Source: Candolleomyces eurysporus
Lineage: Eukaryota; Basidiomycota; Agaricomycetes; Agaricales; Psathyrellaceae
NCBI GenBank assembly: GCA_027579435.1
Contig: JANBPK010000708.1
Span: 62,001 to 126,000 of the forward strand
Reading direction: 5' to 3'
Length of the DNA: 64,000 nt
Shown one piece after another: positions 1 to 10,201 of this stretch (the first letter of the stretch is position 1; each line of letters starts with the position of its first letter). A model generated the notes under the pieces. That model worked only from the letters and a program-made list of their open reading frames with translations. It had not been told where the DNA came from and ran no database searches. The position numbers and the translations under genes were made by a program.

Positions 1-1
1 C

Positions 2-966
2 GACGGGCACGTAGTTCCCTGGTTGGGCTTTGGCACGGGGACAGCATTGTATAAAGCAGACGCTGAAGAGCTCGTTCGCCTGGCCATCGAGACCGGTATA
101 ACCCATCTCGACGGCGCCCAAGTCTACGAGAACGAAGAGTCTCTCGGTGCTGGTATCAAGGCATCTGGGAAACCCCGCTCTGAACTCTTCGTTACCACCA
201 AGCTCAGGCCTGCCTCTGAGGGCCAGGTGATCAATGTCAAGGCATTGCTCAAAGAGTCTCTGACGAAGCTCGGGTTGGACTACGTCGATTTGTTCTTGAT
301 CCATAGCCCCTCCCCCGCCAACAAGGAGGGAAAGCTCCAGGATCTCTGGAAGCAATTGGAGGAAGTGAAGGCTGAAGGACTAGCTAAATCCATTGGCGTA
401 TCCAATTTCCGTGTCGAGGACCTCCAAACTGTGTTGGAAACCGCCAAAGTCATTCCCGCCGTCAACCAGGTAAGCATCCCGTGGTGCTCGATAATCAAGA
501 CTCACCTCCCGTTCATCAGATCGAGTTGCACCCCTACGTGTGGAAAGCAGCCCAGCCCATCGTGGATTTAGGCAAGAAGCACGGAATTTTAACCGCTTCT
601 TATGGAGGCCAAACCCCAGTTGCTCGTGTCCCTGGTGGTCCAATTGATCCAGTTCTTTCGACGGTCAGGGAGCGACTCGAGAAGACTCGAGGTGCACCTG
701 TTTCGGCGGGTCAAGTGTTGAGCAAGTGGATACTCCAGAAGGGTGCCATCGTGATCACGTACGCGCGAGTTCTCGTTTCCTCATGCAGTAGTTTCCCTAA
801 AGCTCACCGTTCCTTTCTCAGGACGACTTCGAAGCAGAGCCGAATTGAAGAATTCCTCGATACCGAGAAAGTTCCTGATCTTACGGAAGAGGAGATACAG
901 TCCATTGATGAGGCTGGATCCAAGCTGCACAAGAGGATTTTTATGCGTGCTGTCTTTGGCGAGTAA
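2..966 (+). CDS. Aldo/keto reductase, 5' end outside window
   Basis: NAD(P)H-dependent carbonyl reductase of the aldo/keto reductase superfamily (TIM barrel, cytosolic). The window opens inside the first beta strand (VPWLGFGTGTALY) and the reading frame is open from base 2, so the start codon lies upstream. Visible family landmarks are the catalytic Asp/Tyr segment (HLDGAQVYENE), the Lys strand (LFVTTKL), the DLFLIHSP strand, SIGVSNF, and the C-terminal cofactor segment ending in TTSKQSRIEEFL. Exons are 2-469, 520-758 and 822-966. Introns of 50 and 63 nt both have GT..AG ends and keep phase across IELHPY and IVITTTSK. The stop is TAA at 964-966. The substrate cannot be told from sequence; the reductase class is secure. 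Confidence 0.93.
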
Positions 967-1486
967 AGAGTAGGATCGAATCAACAGAACAGTGTATTAT
1001 ATTTTCCAATTGACGGCCCTATTACCGACAATCACTTCTGATCCCAGCCCTTTTAACCCCGAATTTTAATTTTCATGTTTGGCGTTTCCGTGGCGGATAC
1101 GTTCTCATCGCGCGTCTCTGTCAACGGCGTTACATCGCAGGACAAGGTCCGCTTATTCTAACTGGATTGTTCCTGTACTGACTGCTTCCTAGATTTTGAC
1201 ATATTTCCTGCTCCGGGATGATTGTATCAGGAATTTGGCTGGCCAAATCTGCCATGTTGGCATTCGTGGGTCGGTTCTAAAGGCCACACCCGCAGACTTC
1301 CTGGAAAGAAGGTACCCAGACGGTCGACATCTGCGCCGAACTATCTCACTCCAAAGTCCCGCTGGCACGCAGTGAGAGGTTCATCCGGGTACTTTCCTCA
1401 CGCCTCGACATTTGGTCCGTCTTTAAATACAAGAATGTCGATCCAAGAGTACTCAACCTTCTTCGTCCCTTGTTTGGCCTGCCACC
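967..1486. other. Intergenic stretch, no gene seen
   Basis: No exon chain with family similarity was found. It holds the 3' flank of the reductase gene and the upstream region of the first membrane-protein gene, including the TATA-like motif listed separately. Confidence 0.6.
1422..1429 (+). promoter_or_regulatory. TATA-like box
   Basis: TTTAAATA lies about 58 nt upstream of the start codon at 1487, which itself sits in a strong context (GCCACCATG). Position and sequence suit a core promoter; no expression evidence is available. Confidence 0.4.
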
Positions 1487-2575
1487 ATGTTCGCCGTCCT
1501 GTCCCTACTTGTTTCCACCTCTCTCTATCAGATTCCGATCACGCTTGCTCAGAAATCTGAAGCTGTGTGTCTTCCTTACTATCAATGGGTGAGTGATATT
1601 CGCTACAATCTTCCACCCCAATCGACTTATCCTGGTGAAAGACCACGAATTCTCAGGGCAGCACCCCCTGTGAAGTGGCGTCGGCCCTCATTGCACCATG
1701 CAATGCTGGAAGTGAGCATTCTCCCATTCCAGACGCGTGATTCGAGCTCATCTTCACGCGATTCCTCCAGCATTCGAAGTTTTACCACTGTCAGAAGGAC
1801 AGCACTATCAAGGACCGACTACGGTTGCCACCGCGAATTCATGCCTGTGCAACTCCGTCACATATTCTTTAATGACGGCTTGTGGCTTGTGTCAAGGACG
1901 AACTACTATGCGGTGCGTGCACATCCGTTTTCGCATCTACGGTACCCGCTGACTTTGTTTGCCAAATATACTGCAGATGGAGCGAATGGGCAACGAATTG
2001 TCCTAATGTGACACTGGAACGGTAAGCTCGGTTTAGAGAAATTCATTTCCCTTTCCTGAAATGGAACCTGCACAGATACCCGGAGCCTCTCCCTCCTGGT
2101 TTGCGGGTTCCTGCTTGGGCTTTTTACGACGTCAAGGTGGGAATAGCTCAAAAAATATTTGTTGCCCTATGTACTCATAGCGCTACACAGACGAATGATC
2201 AGTTTGATCAGTTCCTTGCGAGGAATAACACAAGTAAGCGAGTCCAGGTTATCTTTGATTTTGCGAGTAGTTGGGGCTAAGTTGGCCCCTTTAGACGCGA
2301 CGGAATCGACGGTCATCCCTTCATCGACCGGCACTTCAGACTCTTCTATCACCAGCTCACTGCCTACCTCCACAGCAGCAGAAGCGGCAGCAGCTTCTGA
2401 GTCCGCGGAATCTGCGGAATCGGAAGAATCAGTGACAGACATCGGTCATGCGAACACAGTTGGCGGTGCAGTTGTAGGTTCTCTGCTTGGAGCTGCTCTG
2501 ATCGTTGGCGGTGGCGCGTTTTGGCTCAAACACCGGAGGCGGAGACTTGTGCCCTCTGCTCCTGCACAGACTTGA
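1487..2575 (+). CDS. Single-pass membrane protein, eight-Cys ectodomain (paralogue A)
   Basis: Predicted 247-residue type I membrane protein of unknown function. Exons 1487-1588, 1642-1711, 1771-1912, 1977-2021, 2076-2136, 2191-2233 and 2295-2575 join with all phases consistent. A signal peptide (about residues 1-21) is followed by an ectodomain with eight cysteines in the order C..W, PC, PC, C-x-C (SCLCNSV), AC..CQ and NC, then a P-x-W-A-F-Y-D-V segment. A Ser/Thr/Ala/Glu-rich stalk leads to one transmembrane helix (about 210-232) and a short basic tail (KHRRRR plus about 9 residues). Two paralogues follow in tandem (3020-4318 and 4880-6298) with matching intron positions. I know this family only as uncharacterised agaricomycete proteins. 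A cell-surface or wall-sensing role is inference. Confidence 0.8.
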
Positions 2576-3019
2576 CGGAGTGTCCTGTCTGCTTATTCAG
2601 ATGTTTCGACCCAGAGTGAGAATTCCCGGTGTCGGAAGTATTTCTCGTTCTGGACTTTTGAGTAGGGCGCTTACTTACTTTCTCATCCTCTGATTGACGA
2701 TTTGCTCTCGTGAGTCTTGTTGGGTTGATATGTAACGGTTATCGAGTTCAATGCATTATAATTATGGGTGGTTTGTGGGTTGGACTGATTTTCGGGCGCT
2801 GAGTCAAAGCTTATCACCGTCACCCACCGGATCCAGGGGCTGCATTGCCCCGGCGCTTGATGGCGAAGTCCAAAAAAGGTTAGATCCGTATGAATGGGTG
2901 CCAGGGTGCAGACCGTGTTTGGGCCGTGCTGGGCAGGTGGGAAAGTGGCGCCCATTCGATTCAATCTTTGTGCCCTGAACTGTGACTCTCGTCACCAAGG
3001 ACCTTCACCTCCGACCACC
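2576..3019. other. Intergenic stretch between paralogues A and B
   Basis: No convincing exon seen. The missing signal-peptide exon of the next gene might lie here, but no short exon with a hydrophobic core and correct splice phase was found. Confidence 0.5.
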
Positions 3020-4318
3020 ATGGCCAACTTGGGGATGGCGACCTGCTCCACGGCGCAATGGGTGCGTTTTCAACTCACGCCTCGTTCCTTTTGCTTGGAA
3101 TTCTGACATACTGCGTGCTCGCAGACCTTCAATTCCAAAAACCAGAGTCCTTGTGTCGTTGGCTCAGCCTTGGCAGGAGTTTGTGTTGGAGGAGGTTAAT
3201 CTTTTTCGACCTTCATTTTGTTGATGATTTCCGCTCAGACCGCTTGTTAGACTTCACGCTTACTCCTCTCGAGGAGGGGTTCATCTATCGGGGTCCAGCC
3301 GTAGCTAACGCGAATGCTTGTCGATGCAGCTCGGTGTACTACTCGATGCTGAGCGCTTGCGCNGCTTGTCAGGAGAGGAACTTCATTCGGTGAGGGGAGC
3401 TCGGGCTTGNCTCTGTTTCATGGACGCTCACGTTTGCTCAGGTGGTCCCAGTATTCCACNAATTGNTCGACGGCCTATCTCACAATGTATGTGCGATCGT
3501 TCAATGGACCTTTCACGAGCTCATGATGGTCTAGATACCCCCAACCCATCCCAGCCAGCATCGCTGTTCCGAATTGGGCTTATTTGGACGTCTCGGTGCG
3601 TTGCATTGGCTTTTTACCGGGACCAATATTGACGTACCATAGATCGATGATACTTTCAATGTCACCCGCGCTCAAAATGCTGGTGGAGCAGAATCCACTT
3701 TGATCCCCACAGCAGCCTCGACGACGTCGCCTGGAATTACAGGAGGAGTTTCCGGAACCGGGGCACCCCAATCCTCATCTAGCGGGGGGAGCAATGCCGG
3801 TGCTATCGCCGGTGGTGTCGTTGGTGGCATAGTCTTCCTCGCACTCGTTGGCCTTGGAGTTTTCTTCTTTTTGCGACGCAGGAAGGCGAGGCAGGTGCCA
3901 GCCTCGGCCGCTTATGCCGCCGCACCGTATAATGAACCCTCCTCGCCTCCTCCTATGAGCAGCTATGGGGACGGAACCAGCACCTATGCCGCAGTCCCAA
4001 CTCCCAAGCCCTACGTAAGTTTTTCTCATTCAGTTGCCGAGTNTCTTCTCAATTCGGTTTGTTNTCTAGGATCCCTCAGACCCTTCGACCTTCCCCAACA
4101 GCTCTGCCCCGTTGTCGTATAGTCCTGGCCCCAATAACGGTCAACCTGCCTACAATGCTCAGCCTAACTACGGCAACAACTATGGTCAGCAAAACCCTAA
4201 TTATATCCCACCCGCATTCACCGGGCAATCGCAAACGTCTGGNTACACTCAAGCCAATACCTCGATCACTACCCAGACTCAGAACCCTTCGCGCTACACT
4301 GGGGCTCCGGAACTATAA
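3020..4318 (+). CDS. Single-pass membrane protein, eight-Cys ectodomain (paralogue B)
   Basis: Second tandem member, about 325 residues as modelled. Exons 3020-3061, 3125-3194, 3251-3389, 3442-3486, 3535-3595, 3643-4014 and 4070-4318 keep phase. The eight ectodomain cysteines match paralogue A (ATCSTAQW, QSPC, GVC, ACRC, SAC, ACQ, TNC), followed by VPNWAYLDVS. One transmembrane helix (about 174-196) ends in RRRK. The cytosolic tail is long, Pro/Tyr/Gln/Asn-rich, and ends YTGAPEL, almost the same as paralogue C. The start is uncertain: the ATG at 3020 gives only 14 residues before the first splice and no signal peptide. A hydrophobic leader can be read from ATG 3058 (MGAFSTHASFLLLG...), but it is out of frame with the next exon by one base. 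Function unknown. Confidence 0.72.
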
Positions 4319-4879
4319 GAACCTTACCGTTGTGCGGTTCAATCATTGTGTATTCTTCTTACCATGTCGATCTTTTTCGGGTCATTGCTTCTTACTCGAG
4401 CGTGGCTCCATGAACTGTTTTGATTCGTTTTATCCTATGACTGTGGCTGATAGCTGCTTATTTGATTTCGATACATCTTCTTATCACTGGACCATCTTAT
4501 TGACGATACGAAAATATGTATTTGAATGGAACCATTATTACGTTACTTTACTCTGGTTAGGGATANGNAGGAGAAACTCACACAGCCCTGTACTGAATAT
4601 GGGTGCTTTGTGCCGTTGGCAGTGTGGTGCATGCATGCACTCGGCAGGAGTTTGAATTTGAGCGCGCCCAAATGACCGACTTGCCAGATACTTCCCGCAT
4701 TGCCTTGCAGTTATGTTTGGAATCCTCACTAACCGCACGACCTCGATGCTACATCTCTTTACCCACTCTATCAACTAATACATTGTGGGCACCGCGCTTG
4801 ACCCGTCGACCTGCGAGCTTGGACACCGACCTTCACGGAACCTTCGNCGACAACTCTACCACCCCTCCGAACCGCTGTA
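4319..4879. other. Intergenic stretch between paralogues B and C
   Basis: About 560 nt with no exon supported by splice phase or similarity. It presumably holds the 3' UTR of B and the promoter of C. Confidence 0.55.
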
Positions 4880-6298
4880 ATGTCACGGCTTGGTGCGCGC
4901 TACCACAGACTTGGAGTTAGGAATGCTGCTTTCTTGCTGTTGTTCGCTGCAACAAGCGCCCTTTCGCAGTCATCGGACGTGACGACCTGCCAGGCAGACT
5001 TCGAATGGGTGCGTTCGCTTCTCCGTTCGGAGAGTATGGCCGGCCTCATCATTCTTTCTTCTTCCTCAGTCCTTAAATAGCAGAAACCAGACGCCTTGCT
5101 TCGTAGCAGCATATCTCGAGTCCTCTTGCGGAATACGTAGGTGTCCTTCCTCTATGGCCTTCCATTTTTCCGAGTTCTGAAGCCGCGGGTCACCACCACA
5201 CCTAGCTTTCAACGTCAATGGGATTCCACCGGGCAATCGTTATCTTGGGCCTGCAGTGTCGCAAACGAGTATCTGCCTTTGCAGCACTGTGGTTTACTCC
5301 CTCATCAGTGCATGCGGAGGGTGCCAGGGTAGGACGTGGATAGACTGGCCGACTTGGACGGTGAATTGCACTACTGTCTCTATTGGTGCCCCGTGAGTAC
5401 TTCCGCAACACGAGTTCCAAGCTCCTCCTTACCGGCGTTCTCCTCCATTTAGATTTCCTAGACCAATATCTTCATTGGTGGAGGTTCCAACATGGGCGTA
5501 TATTAATGTTGCGAGCCTGGTAAGCTGTCATGTTCCTCAAACTCAATTGTCCCGAATCGGCTCGTTGACTGGAAACTAGCCCGGGGAAAGTTTCGATCCG
5601 GGTCAGGCACGTATAGGTAAGCTTCCTCACTGCATGCATCGTGTCTTCTGTGCATTGAGCTTATTTTGACAATCTGTAGTTGGGAACGCGCCCACTACCA
5701 CCACGAGTCAACCTGCTAGCACAACGTCTACACAGCCAACCTCGAGCGTCTCCTCTACAAGCAAAAATAGTGGATCGAATGCCGGAGCGATCGCTGGAGG
5801 CGTTGTAGGAGGTGTCGTATTTCTAGCAGCGATCGGCATCCTCGTCTTCTGGCTATTGCTGCGAAAGCGGAAACGAAAGGCCAGTCAAGAGCAGGCGAAA
5901 GAAACACCTGCACATGTTCTTCCTACAACGCATTATCGTCAGAACTCTCAAACAGCTATGCTGAGCAGTGGCAGCTTCAGTCCACCCATGGCTATGACTC
6001 CATTACCGAACGTTAGCATGGTGACTGGTAATGGACCACCGCCGGATTACTATGAACCGACGCCCTTTGTCAGTCATCTCCCATTCCGTTCAAGCTGTCT
6101 CGCCTATTTGCTGACAATCCTTGCTGATTTTAGAGCACTTCGGAGTTTGGGACAATCCCTATGTCCCCCACTTCTGCCGTATTCACGACTTTGCCAAGTA
6201 GACGATCCATCGATAGCTCCGCCGCTCCTTCGCAATTTGGATCGTTGCTGTCGAACCCACAAGCACGAGGGTATACTGGTGCCGCGGAACTTTCTTAG
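4880..6298 (+). CDS. Single-pass membrane protein, eight-Cys ectodomain (paralogue C)
   Basis: Third tandem member, 346 residues. Exons 4880-5008, 5070-5136, 5206-5392, 5453-5519, 5580-5616, 5680-6068 and 6134-6298 are phase-consistent. It has a clear signal peptide (hydrophobic core FLLLFAATSA), eight cysteines in the family order (TTCQADFEW, QTPC, SSC, ICLC, SAC, GGCQ, VNC), a P-T-W-A-Y segment, a Thr/Ser stalk, one transmembrane helix (about 199-223, AGAIAGGVVGG start) and a basic stop-transfer RKRKRK. The roughly 120-residue Ser/Pro-rich tail ends YTGAAELS, echoing YTGAPEL of paralogue B. It lacks the intron that splits the CQ..W region in A and B, so that exon is fused here. The helix start AGAIAGGVVGG is identical to B, so B and C look closer to each other than to A. 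Confidence 0.82.
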
Positions 6299-6806
6299 CA
6301 TTGGTGCATTCAATGTGTCAGCTTTAGAATATGATTTGTTACATGCTACGGGTCACTACTAATCCTTTTGGGTTCGATTGCTACTATTTCATTTGCTCTG
6401 CCTTCCCAAGTACATTAGAGCGGGGAGTGCTATGTCAAAATAAGCTCAGGCCGGCACACGCGCAATCCTACTAAGGGCAGGCAGCCTCGAGTGTTTACAG
6501 GACAGGCAACGTGCAGAACTGAAATAAATTTTCGCAGAAGCAAGATGTATAGATGGGAGTGATAAGAGCAACAGTTTGGCACGTTGTACTCGGCTGACGC
6601 CTGGGGCTATGTACAGGCAAAACGGATCAACGAAAATGCTGTGGACCAATTCAATGGGAACGGGGCTCGATGCCGGGGGGCGCAGCTACCGATCCACTAT
6701 AAAAGAAATAGCATAACGACGCCATTCCTTCAACAATCTACTCGTATCCAACCTAACCTAGTGCAAAGCAACCTCTNAAACAATTCGATCGTCCCGAGTG
6801 GTAGTT
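6299..6806. other. Intergenic stretch with promoter of the small acidic gene
   Basis: No gene seen. It contains the TATA box listed separately and otherwise unremarkable sequence. Confidence 0.55.
6698..6705 (+). promoter_or_regulatory. TATA box
   Basis: TATAAAAG about 100 nt upstream of the start codon at 6807. It is an exact match to a strong TATA consensus and is the best argument that the small downstream gene is real and inducible. Confidence 0.5.
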
Positions 6807-7232
6807 ATGTCTGTGCAAAGCCAAGGGTGAGTCTTCCTTCCACGATCTGTTGTAAGGTCGCCAGACTAATCACTATTCANAGTAGCAAATTAGACGGCAT
6901 GAGTGACTCCAAGAGGAGGCTTGGATTGTCCTCAGAAGCGTCGGAAAGTCCCTGCANAGGTCCCAATGACGTNGAGNTCGATTACTCTGATGACGAAGAT
7001 GAGTGAGTTGCACAAACCTTTGATGATTNTGTTGATNNTACTGACCTCTGNGACCTTAGATGGGACGGCGAGCNACCAGAAGGCNTAAAGTAAGTCAATN
7101 TGGGATGATGCCTCTGCAAGACGTTTCTAAGCTTCCTTTCGCAGTGCCCGAGGACCAGCGATCAAGATCACTGCGGGCGTTCGGCAGGGCAAGGATGGGA
7201 CGGCAGCGAGGCCGATGACGAAAAGAAGTTAA
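6807..7232 (+). CDS. Small acidic hypothetical protein (85 aa)
   Basis: Not recognised. Four short exons (6807-6826, 6883-7002, 7060-7089, 7145-7232) with canonical GT..AG introns of 54-57 nt give one unbroken 85-residue frame, although several Ns leave residues undetermined. The product is hydrophilic: it starts MSVQSQGSKLDGMSD, has a strongly acidic middle (DYSDDEDE), a WDGE segment, and a basic end (GVRQGKDGTAARPMTKRS). No signal peptide or membrane segment is seen. The exon phases agreeing at three junctions and the TATA box upstream argue for a real gene. The short length, lack of known relatives and the Ns argue for caution. Confidence 0.5.
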
Positions 7233-7605
7233 CCACTCGTCGGAAACATACCGGTCGAGACTAAGCGCTGAGCGCTTGTTGAAAGCATGAATTCTGTAAC
7301 ATCATAACACCCGATTCGCCATCCACCCTGTATANTATACGTTCTGTTAATCCTTTATTACATTCCGTGCTCCCTCAAACAAAANNNNNGATTGGTAGCC
7401 ACGAACCTGGATGACTAGTNGCTGTAGTCANNNCTNGTCAGACTTGGTCAGAGGANGTCAGTGACTGNCAGTCCGNGTCAGAACGAAGACCCAATGATTT
7501 GTCAGCAANTGACNGGGTTCGAAGTAAATCTTAGCACGTGACGCAACGCGTCTCTGATTGGCCANGACCAGGCGGCACCNTGGTCGTCGNTCCTCTACCA
7601 CCACC
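7233..7605. other. Intergenic stretch with many Ns
   Basis: Contains a five-N run near 7385 and a GTCAG-rich patch (about 7436-7480, several spaced GTCAG words), with no gene. It lies between the small acidic gene and the CHMP7 gene. Confidence 0.4.
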
Positions 7606-9278
7606 ATGTCCTCCTCTACCCCACCAACGCCCGCNGCTTCATCAGCTATCTTGGCTCTTTCACCGTTNTCATCTACATCTACAACACGTCTGCAGGCTCT
7701 ATACTCAGACTTTTCNAGACAGAAACACTCCAACCCTGCCTCCTTCCAAGCCAACNTCGANTGGTGGCGCAAAGCACTGGAGGAAATTGCNGGGNCCGGG
7801 TTCCAGGCTGAACGATATGGCTCTCCGCATGATACAAAGAAAAGCTTNCGGAGCCGGCTTATTCTGCACGCGAATGCTACCTTGCTCGACCAGGTGAAGA
7901 TACCCAAGGTCGGCAAACCACTCGCTCTCGGGACAGTTCTCGTGCGTTCAANNTCTACTCNTTTTGGTAAATGTAAAAAGTGCTAATCGAATATTTGGAC
8001 CAGTAAAGTTTGAGCTACACAGTGCACGCTCGTTTTACCCTCGTTCCGAGTTTATGTCACTCAAGGCATCTATATACTCGACACACTCGCTCCCCGTCCG
8101 CATAGCCTCTTATGTTGTTGGTAAGCCACTCTGGTGGGCATTAGAGCAAATGGGAATTGTGGGGGAGGAAGGGCTGTTAAGTTCTCAGAGTGGCCGGGAC
8201 CACCANAAGGGAACAGCATGGCACGGCGACTATGTCATCGTCTCGCTCGTGGTCAAGGCGGCTGAGGCTATCCTTGATATGCAAAGGGAACTAATGGGAG
8301 GTCCTGCCGACAGACTTTACAGCTTGGAGAGTTTCAGAAGGACATTTGCGACTGCGCTGGGAAGCTCCGAGGGGGCGGTGATGGAAGAGCAGGATGCCAA
8401 GGTCTTATTACGGTTCTTGGAGAGGGATCGAGGGCTTTTGGTGTATGACAAAGAGGTATGCTTTCTCTAACTGTTTCTGACGCCGTTTCATGACGAATTT
8501 TACCCTAGGTCATCAAGTTTGTGGACGAAGACGATGCACCGGAGGAACGCGACATAACACCGGTGGATAGAGGCATCTTGGAACTCAAGACCGCCGTCCA
8601 CAGCATGCACCTGCAGATTGATTCCGTGCAAGAGAAGATCGATCAGTAAGCACCNGACTCCTTAATCGTATCACTGGTGACTNAATTCATCTGTTCCTAG
8701 GTGTACAGAAAAGGCTGCTGCTGCGCTACAAAAGGATCGAAAACCTTTAGCTCTCAGCTACATTCGATCGCGGAAACAGTTGCAAGAGGTTCTTGCGAAA
8801 CGTCTNGGATCATTGGCAACCCTGGAGTCTACCTTGATCACGGTAGAGGCAGCTGCTGGGGATGTAGAGGTATGTTCAGGNTNGTTGTCCAGCTCTGNNT
8901 GATTTTTTTACTCAACAATGTGTATAGATCATGAAGTCATACGAATCGTCAACAGCGACTCTAAAGGCCATTCTCTCGCACCCATCCCTCCAGCGAGAGA
9001 ANATCGACAAGACTATGGACGCATTGGCAGAGGCGAACGCCGACGCTCGAGAAATCGACGATGCTGTGCGCGTTGGGGGAGATGTTGCTCTCGGCGTTGG
9101 CGAGAATGTGGACGAAGCCGATATCGAGGCNGAATGGGCAGAGTTGGTCAANCAAATGGAGGCCGACCAAACTGGGCGCAGGCTGGAGGATGCGTCTCTC
9201 AAAGCACCTCTCAAAGCACCTCAGGGCACGATAGCAGAGAGCACGAAGACACCCGACAAAGTTCCTGTTCCGTCATAG
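7606..9278 (+). CDS. CHMP7: CHMP7-like ESCRT-III protein
   Basis: Charged multivesicular body protein 7 family: an ESCRT-III-related factor for nuclear-envelope sealing and endosomal sorting. The first half (about residues 1-260) is the winged-helix-type region found in CHMP7/Chm7 (LILHANATLLDQV.. VGKPLALGTVL). The second half is a Snf7-type coiled coil (LELKTAVHSMHLQIDSVQEKIDQ, RSRKQLQEVLAKRLG), followed by a C-terminal AEWAEL-type helix. Exons are about 7606-7945, 8004-8455, 8509-8645, 8701-8869 and 8928-9278. The last three junctions are clean. At the first, the favoured donor GTGCGT (7942) would put the frame into a stop; a GTTCAA donor at 7946 preserves it (about 482 aa). The region carries Ns, so this junction is provisional. 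Upstream ATG context CCACCATG is good. Confidence 0.85.
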
Positions 9279-9448
9279 ATCCCTTGCGGTTCGTCTTTAT
9301 CTCACACCAATGCTTCACATTACTGCCACTCCCTCTTTATCCATAACTCTCGTTCTCATGCTTCACATCCTCNGTAATCGTTACACGTNCGNATCACATT
9401 AGACACCGCAAATTATAGTAATACAATNGTTATTCAAACTCGAGCGAT

Positions 9449-9823
9449 TTACTTGTTGCCGAGGCCCAGGGCGTTCTTGGTCTTATCCATCACGGATTCN
9501 TGGTTCTCGTTGGAGTTGGAGCTGAAGGTATCNCCCATCTTCTGGGAGGTAGACTTCTCGCCCTATAGAGAACGTGTTAGAANGAAAAAAGTCCANGGCT
9601 GGCNAGTAGTGCGGCTTACCTGAGGCTGCAAGGTNGAAGCAACAGAGTCGCTGGTTCCCTTGAGGTGGTCACCGGNTTGTTCGAAGACACCCTTCTGGGA
9701 GTCGGGCTAGTNCAAAGGGAAAAAANGGNGGTCAGTNGTATGGAAGGAGGGTATTATNNTCAACCGCACCTTCANGGCAGAGCCAGCCTTGTCGGTGAAA
9801 GATTGACGACCAGTGTCAGACAT
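9449..9823 (-). CDS. HSP9/HSP12 family stress protein
   Basis: Small, soluble, heat- and stress-induced protein of the HSP9/HSP12 family (84 residues), which in yeast associates with membranes under stress. On the minus strand the exons are 9823-9770, 9706-9620 and 9562-9449, all phase 0. The signature is plain: MSDTGRQSFTDKAGSA at the N-terminus, then QKGVFEQ.GDHLKGTSDSVAST, and a C-terminal end SVMDKTKNALGLGNK. It lies head to head with the OTU1 gene across a 378-nt shared upstream region that holds a TATA-like box and a CRE-like site. Confidence 0.95.
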
Positions 9824-10201
9824 TATGAAAAGTTNNAGGTGGTGTTAAAAGTTGTGTGGGTTGTGTGGATGTTGTGAGGAAAGTTGATGCTTTTGAGAGG
9901 CCAATTCAGCCTGTCTTAAATACCAAATTTCGATGCCAACTTGGTGGGGTCAATGACGTCTTACTTTGAAATTCATTACGACGGCTCCAGCGACCAAACG
10001 ACCCGATCCAAATGANAATACGTATGTTTCCTGGTGCCCCACATAAACTGACCTTTTTGTGAGGTCAAAGGCGCTAGACAATGATGTCAGTTGAATCACC
10101 ATAGATGGAACTTCCCAAATACAGACGCCTATGACGCGGACGCGGGCACTTGTGATCGATTTCGTCGGNGTTGCCTTTTCCACCCCACCCGCCTGCCAGC
10201 C
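9824..10201. promoter_or_regulatory. Shared divergent promoter of HSP9/12 and OTU1
   Basis: A 378-nt region between two start codons facing apart. On the minus strand TATTTAAG (9922-9915) lies about 92 nt upstream of the HSP start. A CRE-like word TGACGTCT is at 9955-9962, close to the TGACGTCA consensus of bZIP stress regulators. Function is inferred from position only. Confidence 0.4.
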
